The notes: generated from the sequence alone by a model not told the origin. DNA of 64,000 nt from [Phialemoniopsis] sp. UDSM-2020 (GCA_018873225.1 JAEILZ010000007.1:744001-808000), one strand, 5' to 3'; counted from the first letter of the stretch, positions 34,401 to 46,504 are shown. Numbers and translations are program-made.

Positions 34401-36784
34401 CATGCAGGGACTGTGGCTTACCATGCAGTTTCTCCGCGGAGACTACTGGCAGCTCAGGACTAGATTGCGAAGCACAGCACTCAGCCCAGAAGAGAAAAGC
34501 CATCCCCCGGCCGGCCTGCCCTCCCCGGAAGGATGGCCCTCATCAGCAACGCGGTGTGCGCGCGCGCCTGTGTGTGCTTTGGATGAGACAGCGTCTGGCG
34601 GGTAGCGTCAAACATGCACGACATAACCTAGTTTGTAGGGGGGATCGCCCTGGGCATCTCTGTGTGTCCCGAACCAGGATCCTCCTACCACATGGGCATT
34701 TCCCGTGCGCCGCCATTTGCGGGTCTCAGGGCTGGTCTTACAACCGGCGACCGGAAACTGTACCCCTTTCCAGAACGTCGGGCATCCACAAAGCACACCA
34801 CCAAGTGCCAGGTGCGCGTGTGCATGCCGAAGGGGGCAGGCAAGGACTAGCACGAGAAATACCGAGACAGCGAGTCTGGGGAATGCCCACGAGAACCGCC
34901 GCAGGGAACAACCCTCGACGCCTCGTCAATCATTTACCGAGATCGTACACGACTAGGACGAGATGGAACCGACCCAGTCAGACCAGTGCAGGCGTGGCAG
35001 GGTCTTGCACTCATCGAGGTGGGAATGCTGGTGGAGGCCACGGAGATCACGATGGGGCGTCAGGAACAGGACGCAACGGCGGCTGAGAACGGCTGAAAGG
35101 GTCCAATTGCCTCACCCTCGCCCTCCCTTCCCCCTCCTCCTCACCTTGGTCGACAGGAAAGAGACGACGCTCAAATCACTTAAGCGGTGCCGCCGCTCCC
35201 CGAGTACCACCTCCCAGCAACGGCCAGATCCTCTACAGAGCAAAGCGCCGGGCTATGATTGCCTACTTGGGGCGGGCCGCAAACGCGAGTCAGAAAAGAC
35301 GCCATTCAGTTCTATAACGAGAAATAAAAACAGGGGCAGCGCTGAACCGGCGTGCTTTGCTTAGCCGTCGGCGAACCCTTTAGCAGCACTTGTCACTGTG
35401 CAATTGCAAGTGCGTGACCACAGTTTTTCGCACTGAAAACGTCACCTCCGGCAATTCAGCCCGGCAAAAACCAGGGCGCTTTGCGCGCGCGTCTGTCTGC
35501 GTGGCTTTTCTGGGGCTGCGTGTGACCTTGCCGATCTAGACGACGACGCCGAGCACGAGCACAGAGTCTCCCATTCACGATAATTAGGTTTTGATTCTTT
35601 TCAATGATGCGACAGAGAGAAAGAGAGAGCTCGAGCTTTTCCGAGAGCTAAACCAGACCAGGAAGCGGTGCAGAGAGGAGCTCATTGGCGCCCAATAATC
35701 TCCCGTCCTCCCAGATTTCGCCACCCAACGGTACATCATCTGCCGTTTTGGGAATCAGTTACAGCTTCACCTGATAGAGCCATCCCCAATCCGTGCAACA
35801 CAAGCACGGCACAGCCACTGTCTCCAGCGCCAGGCTCATGCATGACAGGGCGGGCGTGCCTCTGCACACTGCACTGCTAGAGCCATTGAGCCAGCAGGGG
35901 AAACAGCAGCAGCCAACAGTCTTAAAGAACAGCGGTGCAAAGCAGTGCAGAGACAGAAAACGCTGGGGTGTTTAGAGTTTACGCTAGCGCACATCGCTTC
36001 CCACTCCCTTCATATGCCTGGCGTTGCGGACCTGGTCCGCGTCTCGAGGGCTCGCATCCACCCTCCCCTGGATGCCTCCTTGGATGAGAGGGCCCTGCTG
36101 GTCCCATCCTGGCCCCTGGGATCCTCCCTGGTAACGGTGAACGGACGTTTGATCCAAGCCCAAGGCGTGATGCTGGCTGTCTGCTCCAGAGGCCGATCCC
36201 TGAATGCCGGTACATCCTCACCCACTCCCCCAATGAGTACCGCCCTTCCGCCCTGCAGCCTCTGCCCTCTTGAGCTCTCTCACCTTACCGCGAAAATCAC
36301 TCGCCCCTCCTCCCGCACTGGCGGGAACGGGAGCCCTAACAAGGAATCCTACGCCATGGACCTGCGATTCCTTGGCACTCGATGGAAATCTCCTCTGCCT
36401 ACCTGTGGGTGCAGACCCGTTTCTCGGATCCGTTCTTTGGGCGGCACGAGCTTGTCAACACGGGGAAATGCCCCAAAATATCTGTGTCGATCATGCTTTC
36501 TTGTCTCGTTCTACTCTGCTCTTGTCCCGGTGCCATCTTTTTGTAAAAGCCATTAGTCTCTCCTGCCCGTCGTGTCCTCCGGCGGTACCCTTTATCTCGT
36601 ACCTCTCTCTACACCACCATTTTTTCGTCCGTTCCGGGTCAAAGGACCGGGGAGCTGAAGATACACCGGGGGAAGCGAAGAACAACAAGGAAAATACCTG
36701 GCAAGACGTTGGGTAGAACAAGTACCTACCACGGGTAACGCCGGGGAGAGACGGAGCCCATCTCCATCCCATCCCCCACGCAGG

Positions 36785-36808
36785 CACACACTCACACTCA
36801 CACACACA
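36785..36808. repeat. CA-rich microsatellite
   Basis: Imperfect CA repeat (CACACACTCACACTCACA and onward) about 550 bp before the regulator start. Simple-sequence DNA; no function implied. Confidence 0.7.
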
Positions 36809-37361
36809 TGTCCTAATTCTCCTCTTGTGATCTCTCTGGACCCTCATAAGCTACGATTTCACGCGTCAATTCTGTTCGTGCTAAACGAAATGACAAGCTG
36901 ATTGCCGAAAGAGCTTAAAGGCCAAGCGTCTGGCACAGCACCCCTCCACCAAACCCCCGGCACGCGCCATCTGTACCCAGGGTTTTGCTTTCCTGATCTT
37001 GCAGAACCGAGACCCTTCTTCTTTTTCTCACTCTTTCGATCCTTGGATCTTTCTACAGATCTCGTCTGTTGCACCAGACCAGACCCGCGGCGCCTCTTCC
37101 GGAGTTGTGCCCCTCCCCAAGGAACCACCACCCCCATCCATCCATACAATCCGTCTGTTCCCCCCCAACCCTTACGGAGGCGGTAACAAGCGCGGTGCCC
37201 TCCTTGGACCACGTCACGAACACAACCACACTTAACCTTTTGTCTACGCCGCATACCCGTGACGGGATTCACCCACGGTCCACACCTAAGTCCAATATGT
37301 GTTCGCTGACCTGACGAGACAAGCCGCGCTTCGGTGACATTAAGTGAGACGATCATCAGCA

Positions 37362-39913
37362 ATGGAGGCTGACCAGACGCCCCCGAAGCCGGTCAAGAAG
37401 CGAGTGCGGAAGCCCCGTGGCCGCGGGCTACGGACCAAGACTGGCTGGTAAGTGTCAACCCGGCTCGGGCCTCTCCTCCATGACCCTCACGGCGGCGCAT
37501 CACCCGCCGCTTCAACCGGAGGATTTCTTCCTTCCCTGCTGCATCGACGCATGCATGGCATTGCCATTCCTTCTTTGCTTTTCTTGGCGATGAAACGATT
37601 TACATCATCGCTTCCTCTGTTGTGTTCCTAAGCGAGCTGGGATCTCCTGCTAACTAAGAGACCCTAGCCTGACTTGCCGCAAGAGGCATAAGAAATGTGA
37701 TGAACGCAGTCAGTACCAACCCGACCGCCACGTCCCTTGCTCCTTATGATGTAGTTCTTTGATTAACATAGATCTTTATCTTTTGCCCTGTCACAGTGCC
37801 CATCTGTGGTCCGTGTATTGTATCAAGTCGCGAATGCACGTATCCCGAAGACGTTGAGGCGCTGCGCGCCCAGCCCTCAGCGAGCAACAGCCCGTCACAA
37901 GAGGCTGAAGCCTCAAATAGCAATCAACAGCCCAACCACCACCCGCAACATCACCATCAACCTCAACATTCACATCACTCGCAACAGCAACACCTCGTCC
38001 ACCCAGTTGTCCTCCAGCACGGCATCGCCACCCTAAACGATGGCGTCGCTGCTCGCCACCATCCGGCCGCCTCCATCCCGGCCCCCATGAACTACGCGCC
38101 CCCCAGGTCCAATCCTCAGGCTCGCGATATTGTCGACCCGGCCATCATGGGCATGTATCCGACCTCTGCTAGCTTCAAGCCCACGCCTCCGCAGACGCAG
38201 TACCACTTGCAGGGACAGTATGCCGCAGGACCTGCGGTTCATTCCCAGTACGCGCCTTCTCCCGGTACGGCCGCATCGAGCGACATCGTTGACCTTGCGA
38301 GTTTCAGATGGTTCGACCTGCTGGCCACAGACGCCGCGCAGGCGACCGACGGCCACTATAGCCTCTCCCAGGGCGCGCCCAGCGACGGCGACGGCAGCAG
38401 CTTGCAGCTGCCGGACGGGCTGGGCTCTGCCGCGAGGGCGTACGACGATCACACTACCACCGGCCGGCTGGCGACGAGTCTCGTGGACCTGTCCAACAGC
38501 TATTCGCCATCCGCCGACATTCAGCTGAGCGCGCACGAAGCAGCGCTCTTTAGGAACTTCGCCGAGAAGACTGCGTCATGGGTGAGTGAACATTCTTAGA
38601 CCCTGCGCCGTATTCCCCTTGACCGATCGAAGCCGAAGACAGCTGTCCCTCACCTCTCGAGAACCGCGTACTGACATGTCCATGGAGCTCGACGTCTTTG
38701 ACCCCCAGAAGCACTTCTCTACCTACGTGACACGCCTCGCCATGCGCAACCAGGGCCTCATGCAGTCCATCCTCGCCTTCTCGGCGCGTTACTCCCAGTT
38801 CGCGACGACGACGCAGGCGGGCAACAGCAAGTCCCTCGAGATTGAGCCGCTGGTCGACCCCAACGAGGCGATCCAGCATTACAACGAAGCCCTGAAGTAC
38901 CTACAAAAGGCCCTGCACGGCGGCCCCACCAAGGACGAGGAGCTGCTCTCCATGGCCCTTGTCATCAGCACCTACGAGATGCTCGAGACGGGCAGCAGCA
39001 GCCACGGAGGCAACACCTCCAACTGGCAGCGCCACCTCGAAGGGGTGTTCTCCCTGCAGCACGCGCGCAACGTCAACGGCGAGTCCGGCGGCCTGCACGG
39101 CGCGGCCTGGTGGGCCTGGCTGCGGCAGGACCTTTGGGCCGCCTTCCGCGAGCGCCGCAAGTGCTTCAGCATGTGGCGACCCACGGTCGACCTGCAGGAC
39201 CTGCGGCAGAGCGACCTGCCCGACCGCGCGACCTACTTGCTGAGCCTGGCCGTCAACTACTGCGCCGACCCGACGCCGGACCCGCGCCTCGAGCCCGACA
39301 AGGCGGCCAAGATGGCGCAGCGCGCGGCCGAGCTGCTCGACATGCTCGAGCGGTGGCGCGGGTGCCTGGGCGACGCGTACAAGGCGCTGCCGACGGCGAA
39401 CCGCGCGGCTGCCGTGCACGGCTGGACGCCGACGTGGGTGCACCCGCCCGAGTACGGCGTCGCGCTGCAGGTGTACAGCTTCGCCAAGATCCTCGTCTGC
39501 ATGCACCGGCCGGTCGTCGACGACTTCAACCACTACGTGAGTTTTGCCTTTTGCTGTATTGAATTCTAAGCTTTGCCCGTTGTCGATCTAGCTCCGTGCT
39601 ACTACGGACATAACCACCATCCCTTCATTACCGTTTTGTCGAGTGGTGCGAGGCTAACCTTAGTCCCAACGCTCTTTTTTAGTTGGTCACCGAAGCCGTC
39701 GCCACCATATGCGGGATCGCCATGGAGCTCACCGAGATGAGCTGCCAGATCATATCCTCGCAGTGCCTCTTCGCCGCCGGCCTCTGCGTGCAGGACCCCG
39801 GGCAGAAGGGCACGATCTTGGGCCTCATCAACGACTGCGAAGCACGGACTGGTTGGCCGATGGACAACTTGCGGAATTGTCTATACAAGCATTGGAAAGT
39901 CGCCAAGGACTAA
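37362..39913 (+). CDS. Zn(II)2Cys6 transcription factor, His/Gln-rich
   Basis: Five exons: 37362-37447, 37668-37708, 37797-38581, 38643-39536 and 39683-39913, giving 678 residues. The binuclear zinc cluster is encoded across the first three exons as C-x2-C-x6-C-x6-C-x2-C-x6-C (GCLTCRKRHKKCDERMPICG and following), residues 29-58. A basic leader PVKKRVRKPRGRGLRTK precedes it. A His/Gln-rich low-complexity run follows (HHPQHHHQPQHSHHSQQQH). The body matches the fungal-specific regulator domain type 2 (LDVFDPQKHFSTYVTRLAMR, then FAKILVCMHRPVVDDFNHY). It should act in the nucleus as a pathway regulator. The target is unknown; the neighbours are a cyclase gene and two SET genes. The 220-bp first intron is the longest in the window. 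Confidence 0.9.
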
Positions 39914-41561
39914 GGATGGATCGTTCGGTGGCCCATGATTCTTCTACTCTCTCCTACGGTTTTCTCATCCCAGATTGCGAACTTGCGTGAACTACTTCGG
40001 GGTTTCACTATTCAGGTTTTTTAGAGCTTGCAGGACGAGTTCACAATCGCACGCGGGACTTCAGCGACCTCGAGATTGATACGTTATGGACACTGCGGAT
40101 TTATATATATATGTACGAACGGGGTACTAGCCCTAGCCACGACTCAAAGTCATGTCGTGAGAGACGAGGAACCAGGGAGATCAGATCGGGTCGGTTTCGA
40201 ATGGACGAGCAAAGAGCGATCTACATTCATCGAGCCGAGTGCACTGAGCTAGGGTACGGGTGAAGTTCGCATTCGACGTATTGTTACGGGAAAATCGCAC
40301 AAAGCAAATGCACGCCCAAAGACAAAGCTGGTTCGTGGAATGGACGCGATGACCTGGGAGATTGACTTGCGGGCCGGCCTCCACGAAAATTGCAGGATCT
40401 CGGACCTCCTGCCAAGTACCAACGTTGACCTGGCAGGTTGTCCCATAGTCACTTTCAAACAAGTACGTACTTGGCAGGGATGTGTTGTATTTTGGAGGAC
40501 GACTTGTTCATCGGAAAAGGATCGAGGAGTTTGAGCGGAAAACAGCGAATTTGCTCCATGGTTCCGGGGGAGCAATCCCTGATAAGAAAGAATCGTGTCG
40601 CGACTCGGCCCTCGATTGGAGACGGTTTCGAGTCGAGGCATGGTCATATACGAGTGCGTTTTGACAAGCGGGAAAGGAGGCAGGAGAATGCAAGCCAAGC
40701 AAGCAAACGGACATAGACATTCGACAATAGAGAGCAATTGCCCAATTTCATTCGCAACACGGAACCCCCGTAAATGGTGCTGAACGCTTGCAGGGGACGG
40801 CGGATAAGACACGAGAAACTAGGTCCGGCTACGCGATCCATCCTCGATCGAGTGGCTGGGACACTGGTCGAGAAAGCTACTAACTGCTAACTACTTTGAT
40901 ACTCACGCTACCAGAGCTATGCAGCTTCTTCCCCTCGTGGACTGGTCTCCGTGCTAGACAGTTGTGACGGCGCCCCTTGGCGATCGCGTGCCAGAACCGC
41001 ACCGAGATATCCGCCAAGAGGCGCGTCTCGAGGCCGTTGGAGGTATCCAGTTTCCGCGCCTCTGCCCCTGGAACGCTTGCTCTAGCAATCCACTCCCTCC
41101 GTAAACACGAAGAAGCTGAGGGAAAAGAAAAGGGGGGATCATGAAGTAATAATCTCTTGGTATGATGTCTACCGGGCACCAAAATTACAATCCCGATCAC
41201 TTGTGGTTCCTCGGCCGAGTCCCGCTTCGAATTTTTGACTTACCCCAGATCTTCCCCCAGGTCTGGTTTACCCGCCGGTTATTTACACAAAGCCGCACAC
41301 TTTCCCCAACCGGCACACAAATGCTGCTGTAAACGGCTACCCGATCATTTAGGCGGGCGAGAGTAAAGAGCTGTTTCGTCAATGCTACAGTACCGCGTGA
41401 AACGCCATGTGGCCAGATCGATATTGAAACTTGGGACGTCATGAAGGCCAGAGCGGCTCTCGACGTGCCTCCGCAGCTATCATGCGAGCGCAAGAAACGA
41501 GCTGCTGGTTGACCGGAGCTAATGACGACGCTCTAGCGAGAAAACAGCTCCGACAACCGCG
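39914..41561. other. Intergenic, 1.65 kb, no gene seen
   Basis: Lies between the regulator and SET2, both on plus. Frames of 60-190 codons exist on both strands but have random-looking composition. Presumed SET2 promoter. Confidence 0.45.
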
Positions 41562-43144
41562 ATGATACCGACATCACCTCCCCTCCGCCGCCTACTCCTC
41601 CTCGCAACCCTCCTCTCCTCACCCCGACCGACAATTCAACAGTCTGCCACAGATCGGAACGAAATATGTACATGGAACCTCCACGGCGGAGGCGCCTTCC
41701 CACCCCTCGTCCCAATCCACGACTGGTGCCCCTTGCCCCTCGACACGCGACGTAGCAAAGACGATAACTCCTTTTCACCGTGGTCCTACAAGCCGTACTG
41801 CCTCCGTCCAGCCAACGTGCCCAAGGGCGCCTCTCCGAAGCTCTGCGTCTACACCTCGACGCACTTCCGCGCCGGCCACGGCCTGAGCCTGCTCACGACG
41901 CCCGACCTCGCAGCCAGCCTCGCCGACGCGCTGGACGACTCGCTTGTCGATTCAAAGCTGCGCGACCACCCGGGCAGCTGGATGGCCACCCCAGCCGCGC
42001 AGGCGCAAAAGCCCTACGCCGTGCAGGAGCTACCCGGCCGGGGCAAGGGCGTGCTGGCCACGCGCGACATTGCAAAATGGGAAGTGATCCACGTGGGTTA
42101 CCCGGCGATACTGGCGCAGATGAACTACACGGAGCTTCTGAGCAAGGAGCAGGCCGCCGTGATGCTGGGCAAGGCCATCAGGCAACTACCGGAAGAACAG
42201 CAGAGGGAGATCTGGGCGCTGGCGAGGAGCACGGGCGCGGCGGACGCGATGACGGATATACTCAAGACCAACATCTTTGGGCTCGAGGTGGACGGGGTGT
42301 CGCACATGGGCTTATATCCCGAGGGCTCGGTAGGTGTACCCGGAACTATACTTTGGCTGCTTGTTTGTCTCGGGTAGGCTAACCGCGCGACAAATTGCTG
42401 CAGAGGGTGAATCACAATTGCAGGCCAAAGTGAGACATACGGAATCCTGATGACATCGGATTGATACTAAATGGAAGAACAGCACGTTCTGGCGTTCATC
42501 GCCTCGGACTCTGACTATGGAGGTTGTCGCCATGCGAGACATCAAAGCCGGCGAGGAAATCGTACACTCCTGTAGGTCTCAGAACAAGCTTTTCCCTCCC
42601 CCATCGCTCTCCACCTCTTTACGCCCATCGTTTCCCAATGCTAATCTTGGCCTGGCTTGTCCCCTCAGACGCGCCCCTCGGCCGCCCCTACGAAGAGCGC
42701 AAGATGATCCTCAAGCAGTGGGGCTTCGCCTGCTCCTGCGCTCTGTGCTCCCTCCCGCCCTCGGAGCGCGCCTACTCGGACGACCGGCGCAACCGCATCT
42801 GGGAGGTGTACATGGACCTGGCCAACTCAGCCGCCCTCCTGGGGCGAAAAGTCGTCGACGAGCGCGTCGACGAGCTCATGTACCTCGTCGAGCGCGAGGA
42901 CCTGTGGCCCCAGCTCGTCGAGTACTACCAGGTCGTGGCGCGCGCGTACGCGGCGCTCGGCGACCACGACGACGCGCGCGACTACGCCGAGAGGGCCGAG
43001 GCCACGTGGATCGAGTACGGGGGCGTGGACCACGACGGGGTGGAGGACATACGGCGCCTGTGGGGGGAGCTGAGGAGGGCTGAGAGGGGCGGCGGGGGTT
43101 TTGCGGGTCTGGAGGATGAGGATGGTGGACTGGAAGATGATTGA
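41562..43144 (+). CDS. SET-domain protein with signal peptide (SET2)
   Basis: Four exons: 41562-42329, 42404-42429, 42483-42571 and 42669-43144, giving 452 residues. The N terminus (MIPTSPPLRRLLLLATLLSS) looks like a secretion signal. The SET domain reads GRGKGVLATRDIAKWEVIHV, then RVNHNCRPNTFWR (residues 257-269), GEEIVHSY and post-SET CSCALCS. A TPR-like helical tail and an acidic C terminus follow. It is a paralog of the gene at 26671-28086: the two share domain order and the same pair of small internal exons (26 nt and 89 nt) at the same positions in the SET core. The extracellular or secretory-pathway location is inferred from the signal only. Methyltransferase activity is inferred from the family. 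Confidence 0.88.
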
Positions 43145-43386
43145 AGGCAAGTCTGGGAGACAACTGCACAGTCTGATGTCTAACGGCCTCTGGATGGTCC
43201 CCTTTAAGTGTCAGGTAGTGGATAATCCTTGCTCAAGTCTTCGCTCAAGCAGACTAGCACTCGAACGGAGCTTAATCCCATTCACTGCCCAGATTTTACG
43301 AATAGGAGACCTACTGTATCAATTCTTTTCACTTTCCGCCCCGTTAGTATAGCGGGTTCAGTACAAAGGCATCAGAGGAGATAAGG
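43145..43386. other. 3' flank of SET2
   Basis: Short AT-richer stretch after the SET2 stop with no coding signal. It leads into a possible gene relic on the plus strand. Confidence 0.4.
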
Positions 43387-43790
43387 ATGTGGCCATTATC
43401 CAATACCGAGAGGGCTAAGCGCAGAATCGTGCCTCAGCCCCAGCATGAGCCGGGTGTTGATGACACCACCGGTTATGTGAAGACCGAGGGCAAGTTCTAC
43501 CCTGGCACAATGATCAAGTCTGTCGACTTCAAGTGAGAAATGATATCGCCTGTCACAGCAAATGGCTGAATGGGAAAAGTCGGCGAGAAACGCTTGCTCT
43601 GTTCGTACCATGATTGGGAATGCTTGTCAATGCCAACCCAGATCTATTGGGAAAGGTCGACACCAAGACGCAAGATGTCTTCAAGGTCGTGCAGGGAGAC
43701 CCTGTGAATCAAACATTTCAATTTGATCAAAGTCTAGACTTTGCCCTGTCCAGCCTTGTTGACGGCATTAGTCTTGGCGTTGGCAGCTGA
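43387..43790 (+). pseudogene. Possible decayed coding fragment, unidentified
   Basis: Two plus-strand stretches look coding but lie in different frames. An ATG frame of 49 codons at 43387-43536 includes GYVKTEGKFYPGTMIKSVDF. A second open stretch at 43629-43790 begins NANPDLLGKVDTKTQDVFKV. No splice sites join them in frame with a plausible intron length. The second stretch runs into the 3' end of the pectin lyase on the other strand. I do not recognise the parent family. It may be a truncated relic or chance. Confidence 0.3.
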
Positions 43791-44908
43791 CTCTGGTGAG
43801 ACAAGATAAGTCTTGTACGAGCTGGACAGCTTCGATAAGGCGTTCGTGTCAGCCAGACTAGGCCAGCTTCCGGAGCTACTGAACGAATTGACCACGCACG
43901 ACCGGCCCAGGTAAGACGAGCACGTCCCAGTCGCCGATGACGGCGTGTCAAAGATGGCCGCGCCGTTGGACGAGCTGGCAGACGTCATCGGGGTCTTTGC
44001 AGAGTTGAACGCGTTGCCCTCGAGCAGAGCGTACGTCCCCTTGACGATGTCAAAGCTATGCCCGCTCGACACGTCAAAGTAGTTGTTGTTCGCCTGCACA
44101 TAGACACTGCTCGAGCCGTCGCCGAGCTTGGGCGACCGCCCGCTCATCTTGTAGTAGTGGTTGTGGTCGAGCGTGACCATGTCGCCCGCGCCGATGAACA
44201 TGGTGCCCCAGTATCGCACGAGTTGGAGTAGGCCGTCGCGCCGTCGAGCTTGTTGTACGACGCCGTGATGCGGTTGGGCCCGTAGTGCGAGACCATGAAC
44301 ATGCGGCCGACGTTGTCGATGGTATTGTGGTCGAGCCAGACGCCGTCTGCGCCCTCGACGCCGATGGCGTCGCCGCCCCAGACGTACTGCGGGTTGAGGT
44401 CGGTGATACGGATGTTTTGCACGATGACGTTCTTGGACCCAGACCGGATGCGGAGGCCTTTGCCCTTGATGGTGCCGCTGGTGCCGACGCCGATGAGGGC
44501 CTTGTTGCTGGCGACGTCGATGCCGGAGGTTGCCTGGGGGTTGTACGTCGCTACTATGGGTGTCTCGTTGGCATCACAGCTGTCTTTGATGGTGTCCTGA
44601 CCTCCAGAGCATTTGTTGGTTGCCCTGCAGCCCTTGGTGGTCGTGGTCGCCGTTGCAAAGTTGAAGGTCTTGGTCAAGACAATGACCCGCGGTGTAGAGT
44701 CGCCCAACCACGATGTTAACCTGTTTCAGTCTGAGTATGAACCCTCTAGAGGCTATATCAGGTGAACCTACTGTGCTTCATTGCTTGGCGTAACAGTTGT
44801 CCCCGTCGGCGTCACTCCTTTGGCGAAGCCATAAGCCGTGCCGACGACACCGGCAGCCGAGCTGACACGACCGGCGACGAGGACCAGTGCAAACGTCGAG
44901 GACCGCAT
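43734..44908 (-). pseudogene. Pectin lyase, frame-broken
   Basis: Exons 44772-44908 and 43734-44720. Secreted enzyme of polysaccharide lyase family 1, which cuts methylated pectin by beta-elimination. It has a signal-like start (MRSSTFALVLVAGRVSSAAG). Then come GDSTPRVIVLTKTFNF, the pectin-lyase block DLNPQYVWGGDAIGVEG with VWLDHN, and GPNRITASYN bearing the likely catalytic Arg. The second half has RYWGTMFIGAGDMVTLDHNH and SGRSPKLG. Between AYSNSC and RYWG, at about 44214-44219, the frame shifts. Total exon length is 1124 nt, one short of a multiple of three. Family members normally have a few extra residues between the Cys and the YW, so a 10-nt deletion fits best. An assembly error is the alternative. 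Everything else appears intact, so the loss is recent. Confidence 0.8.
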
Positions 44909-44971
44909 TTTGAAAAGGTCTTTATCATTTTGGATCACAGCAGGCTTCTGCAGTAAGAGAGATATGGTTCG

Positions 44972-44979
44972 ATATATAA
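44972..44979 (-). promoter_or_regulatory. TATA-like element of the pectin lyase gene
   Basis: TTATATAT on the minus strand about 65 bp before the pectin lyase start codon, a typical position for a fungal TATA box of a strongly regulated gene. Confidence 0.4.
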
Positions 44980-45169
44980 GAACGCAAAACAGGGGTATCT
45001 CGCGCTAATCTCCATGTGAACACTCGATTGGTGGGACATTGAACAGATGCGGATCTACACCTTGTCTCTCCTCCAATGATGCATCCCTGCCAGGACTCAA
45101 TAAAGTACGAAGTGGTTACTTGAACAAGAAACATCGCGAAGTTCCGTGATCTCAAAGGGAAAGGGTGCG

Positions 45170-46504
45170 CTACATTAGTTTCGAATCTCCTCCAGTGGTT
45201 CCACAGAAGCGTGCTCCTTCGCCTTTCCACTGACAGTAGGAGATCCATATCTGTATGGCAGCAAGTATAGATGCTAGAATCCCAAAGAGCGCTGCTGCCA
45301 CGAAGGCGAGGAAGGTGAGCCAGAAGGTATGTCTTGCCGCCCGTCGTCTTTCGGCCCAGCGACCGAACCAAGATACCGGGGTAGGATCCTCGGCTTCGGT
45401 GTACAAGATGTGCAGTCTCACGGCCCAGTGAGGATACCGCGCAAACAGTTCGCGGCGAGTTGTGAGAGGTCGGGTATACATGGTTTCCCCATGGTGACAT
45501 TTAAATGGCGCTGAGAGTCTTTGGTCTACCGATTCAATCTTCTTGCCTCTCAAGCGATTCCATGGAGACCTGTGGTTGATCTTGCTATCCAGCCACTGGC
45601 GATCCTGCGTCGGGAAGAGGAGTAGAATGGTCTGCAGCGTCTCATATAAGAATGATGGACTGTAGTAGCCTCTATTTAGATGTCTCTTGTTAGATATTTG
45701 AGTCACGAATGCGATATTTTGTCATTGCGCTTACCGACGAAGGCTGTCACCCATATTCTGCTCCCAAGGCTCATCCCTTTGAGCATCATATGTCATCTCG
45801 AGGAGCGACACCAAGTCGAAGATGCGAAGGATCTTGGTTCGCGGCCCAATATCCAGTTTCAAATGATCCGGAAGGTGGTGTGTAAACTCAATATTTATGT
45901 CCGAATAGGCTTCGACATATCGGGCACGTAGTTTATTGGGCTTTATAGGCGTATGAGGCTCCTCGGCAAAGCCATAGACAGGGAAGGTTTCATCAATGAA
46001 AGCCTCAAGTGAATGATTCTCTTTCCAGTCCAGGCCTGACTGTCCAACCAATATCCCTCTTGAGCCGAGATTCAGGTTGATAGCAAACATGACCTTCATA
46101 GCTGTCGCGAGAGCAAGTTCGGCTGTCCTGTGCCTATCCGCTGTCTCTCGTATATTGTCGACTGTTCCATAAGTACGCCCATGCTCACGTGTGTTGACAT
46201 ATCCACTGATAGCGACTTCCAGATTTCCCCTCAATTCGCCCCGGGAGAGCTTGCAGTGCTGCTTCAGGCATTGTGTCACCATATATAATCTATTAGGACT
46301 TAGCGTTGCCTCTGATGTGTTGGTTCTAGTGTCATATTGAGCCAATTGGTGCTGATAATGCTCGAAAAAACCGTTGAATCTCGCAATTTTCTTTGTCGCC
46401 GAAAGATCCAGGTCCCAGATCGCCTTGGCCACATGTCGTTTGTTATCCAAGGTTAATGGCTGCGGCGCCTCGTAGAGCGGCAACGAATTATCGCTTGGCA
46501 TCAT
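45170..46504 (-). CDS. Hypothetical protein with C-terminal membrane anchor
   Basis: Exons 45735-46504 and 45170-45671 give 423 residues. The intron is 63 bp (GTAAGC...AAATAG) and joins GDSLRR to GYYSPSFLYETLQ. Most of the protein is soluble and helical (NKRHVAKAIWDLDLSATKKI, TAELALATAMKVMFAINLNL). Near the C terminus, one long hydrophobic segment (WLTFLAFVAAALFGILASI and onward) follows an Arg-rich stretch WAERRRAARHTF and should span a membrane. I do not recognise the family. It starts only 192 bp from, and divergent to, the trypsin-like/zinc-finger gene. That arrangement is typical of co-expressed partners, so a joint role is plausible. Confidence 0.72.

Larger units (their letters stand above)
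30970..37361. other. 6.4-kb region without genes upstream of a regulator
   Basis: Between the cyclase gene and the Zn2Cys6 regulator I find no gene model on either strand, only short frames in mixed composition. Simple features present are a pyrimidine-rich tract at 31329-31450, a GA-rich run near 35617-35632 and a CA-rich microsatellite at 36785-36808. CpG and GC content are not obviously eroded. Long upstream tracts are known for some fungal developmental regulators with extended leaders or enhancers, and this could be one. Non-coding transcripts cannot be judged from sequence alone. Confidence 0.5.

Noticed and set aside
34388..35086. 232-codon plus-strand frame in the long gap
   Set aside because: Arg/Gly/Ser-rich without structure-like periodicity; probably chance in GC-rich DNA.
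38901..39533. 210-codon minus-strand frame opposite the His/Gln-rich regulator
   Set aside because: Shadow frame caused by third-position GC bias; no domain.
40249..40812. 187-codon minus-strand frame in the regulator-SET2 gap
   Set aside because: Random-looking composition, no domain, and overlapping open frames on the other strand of similar quality.
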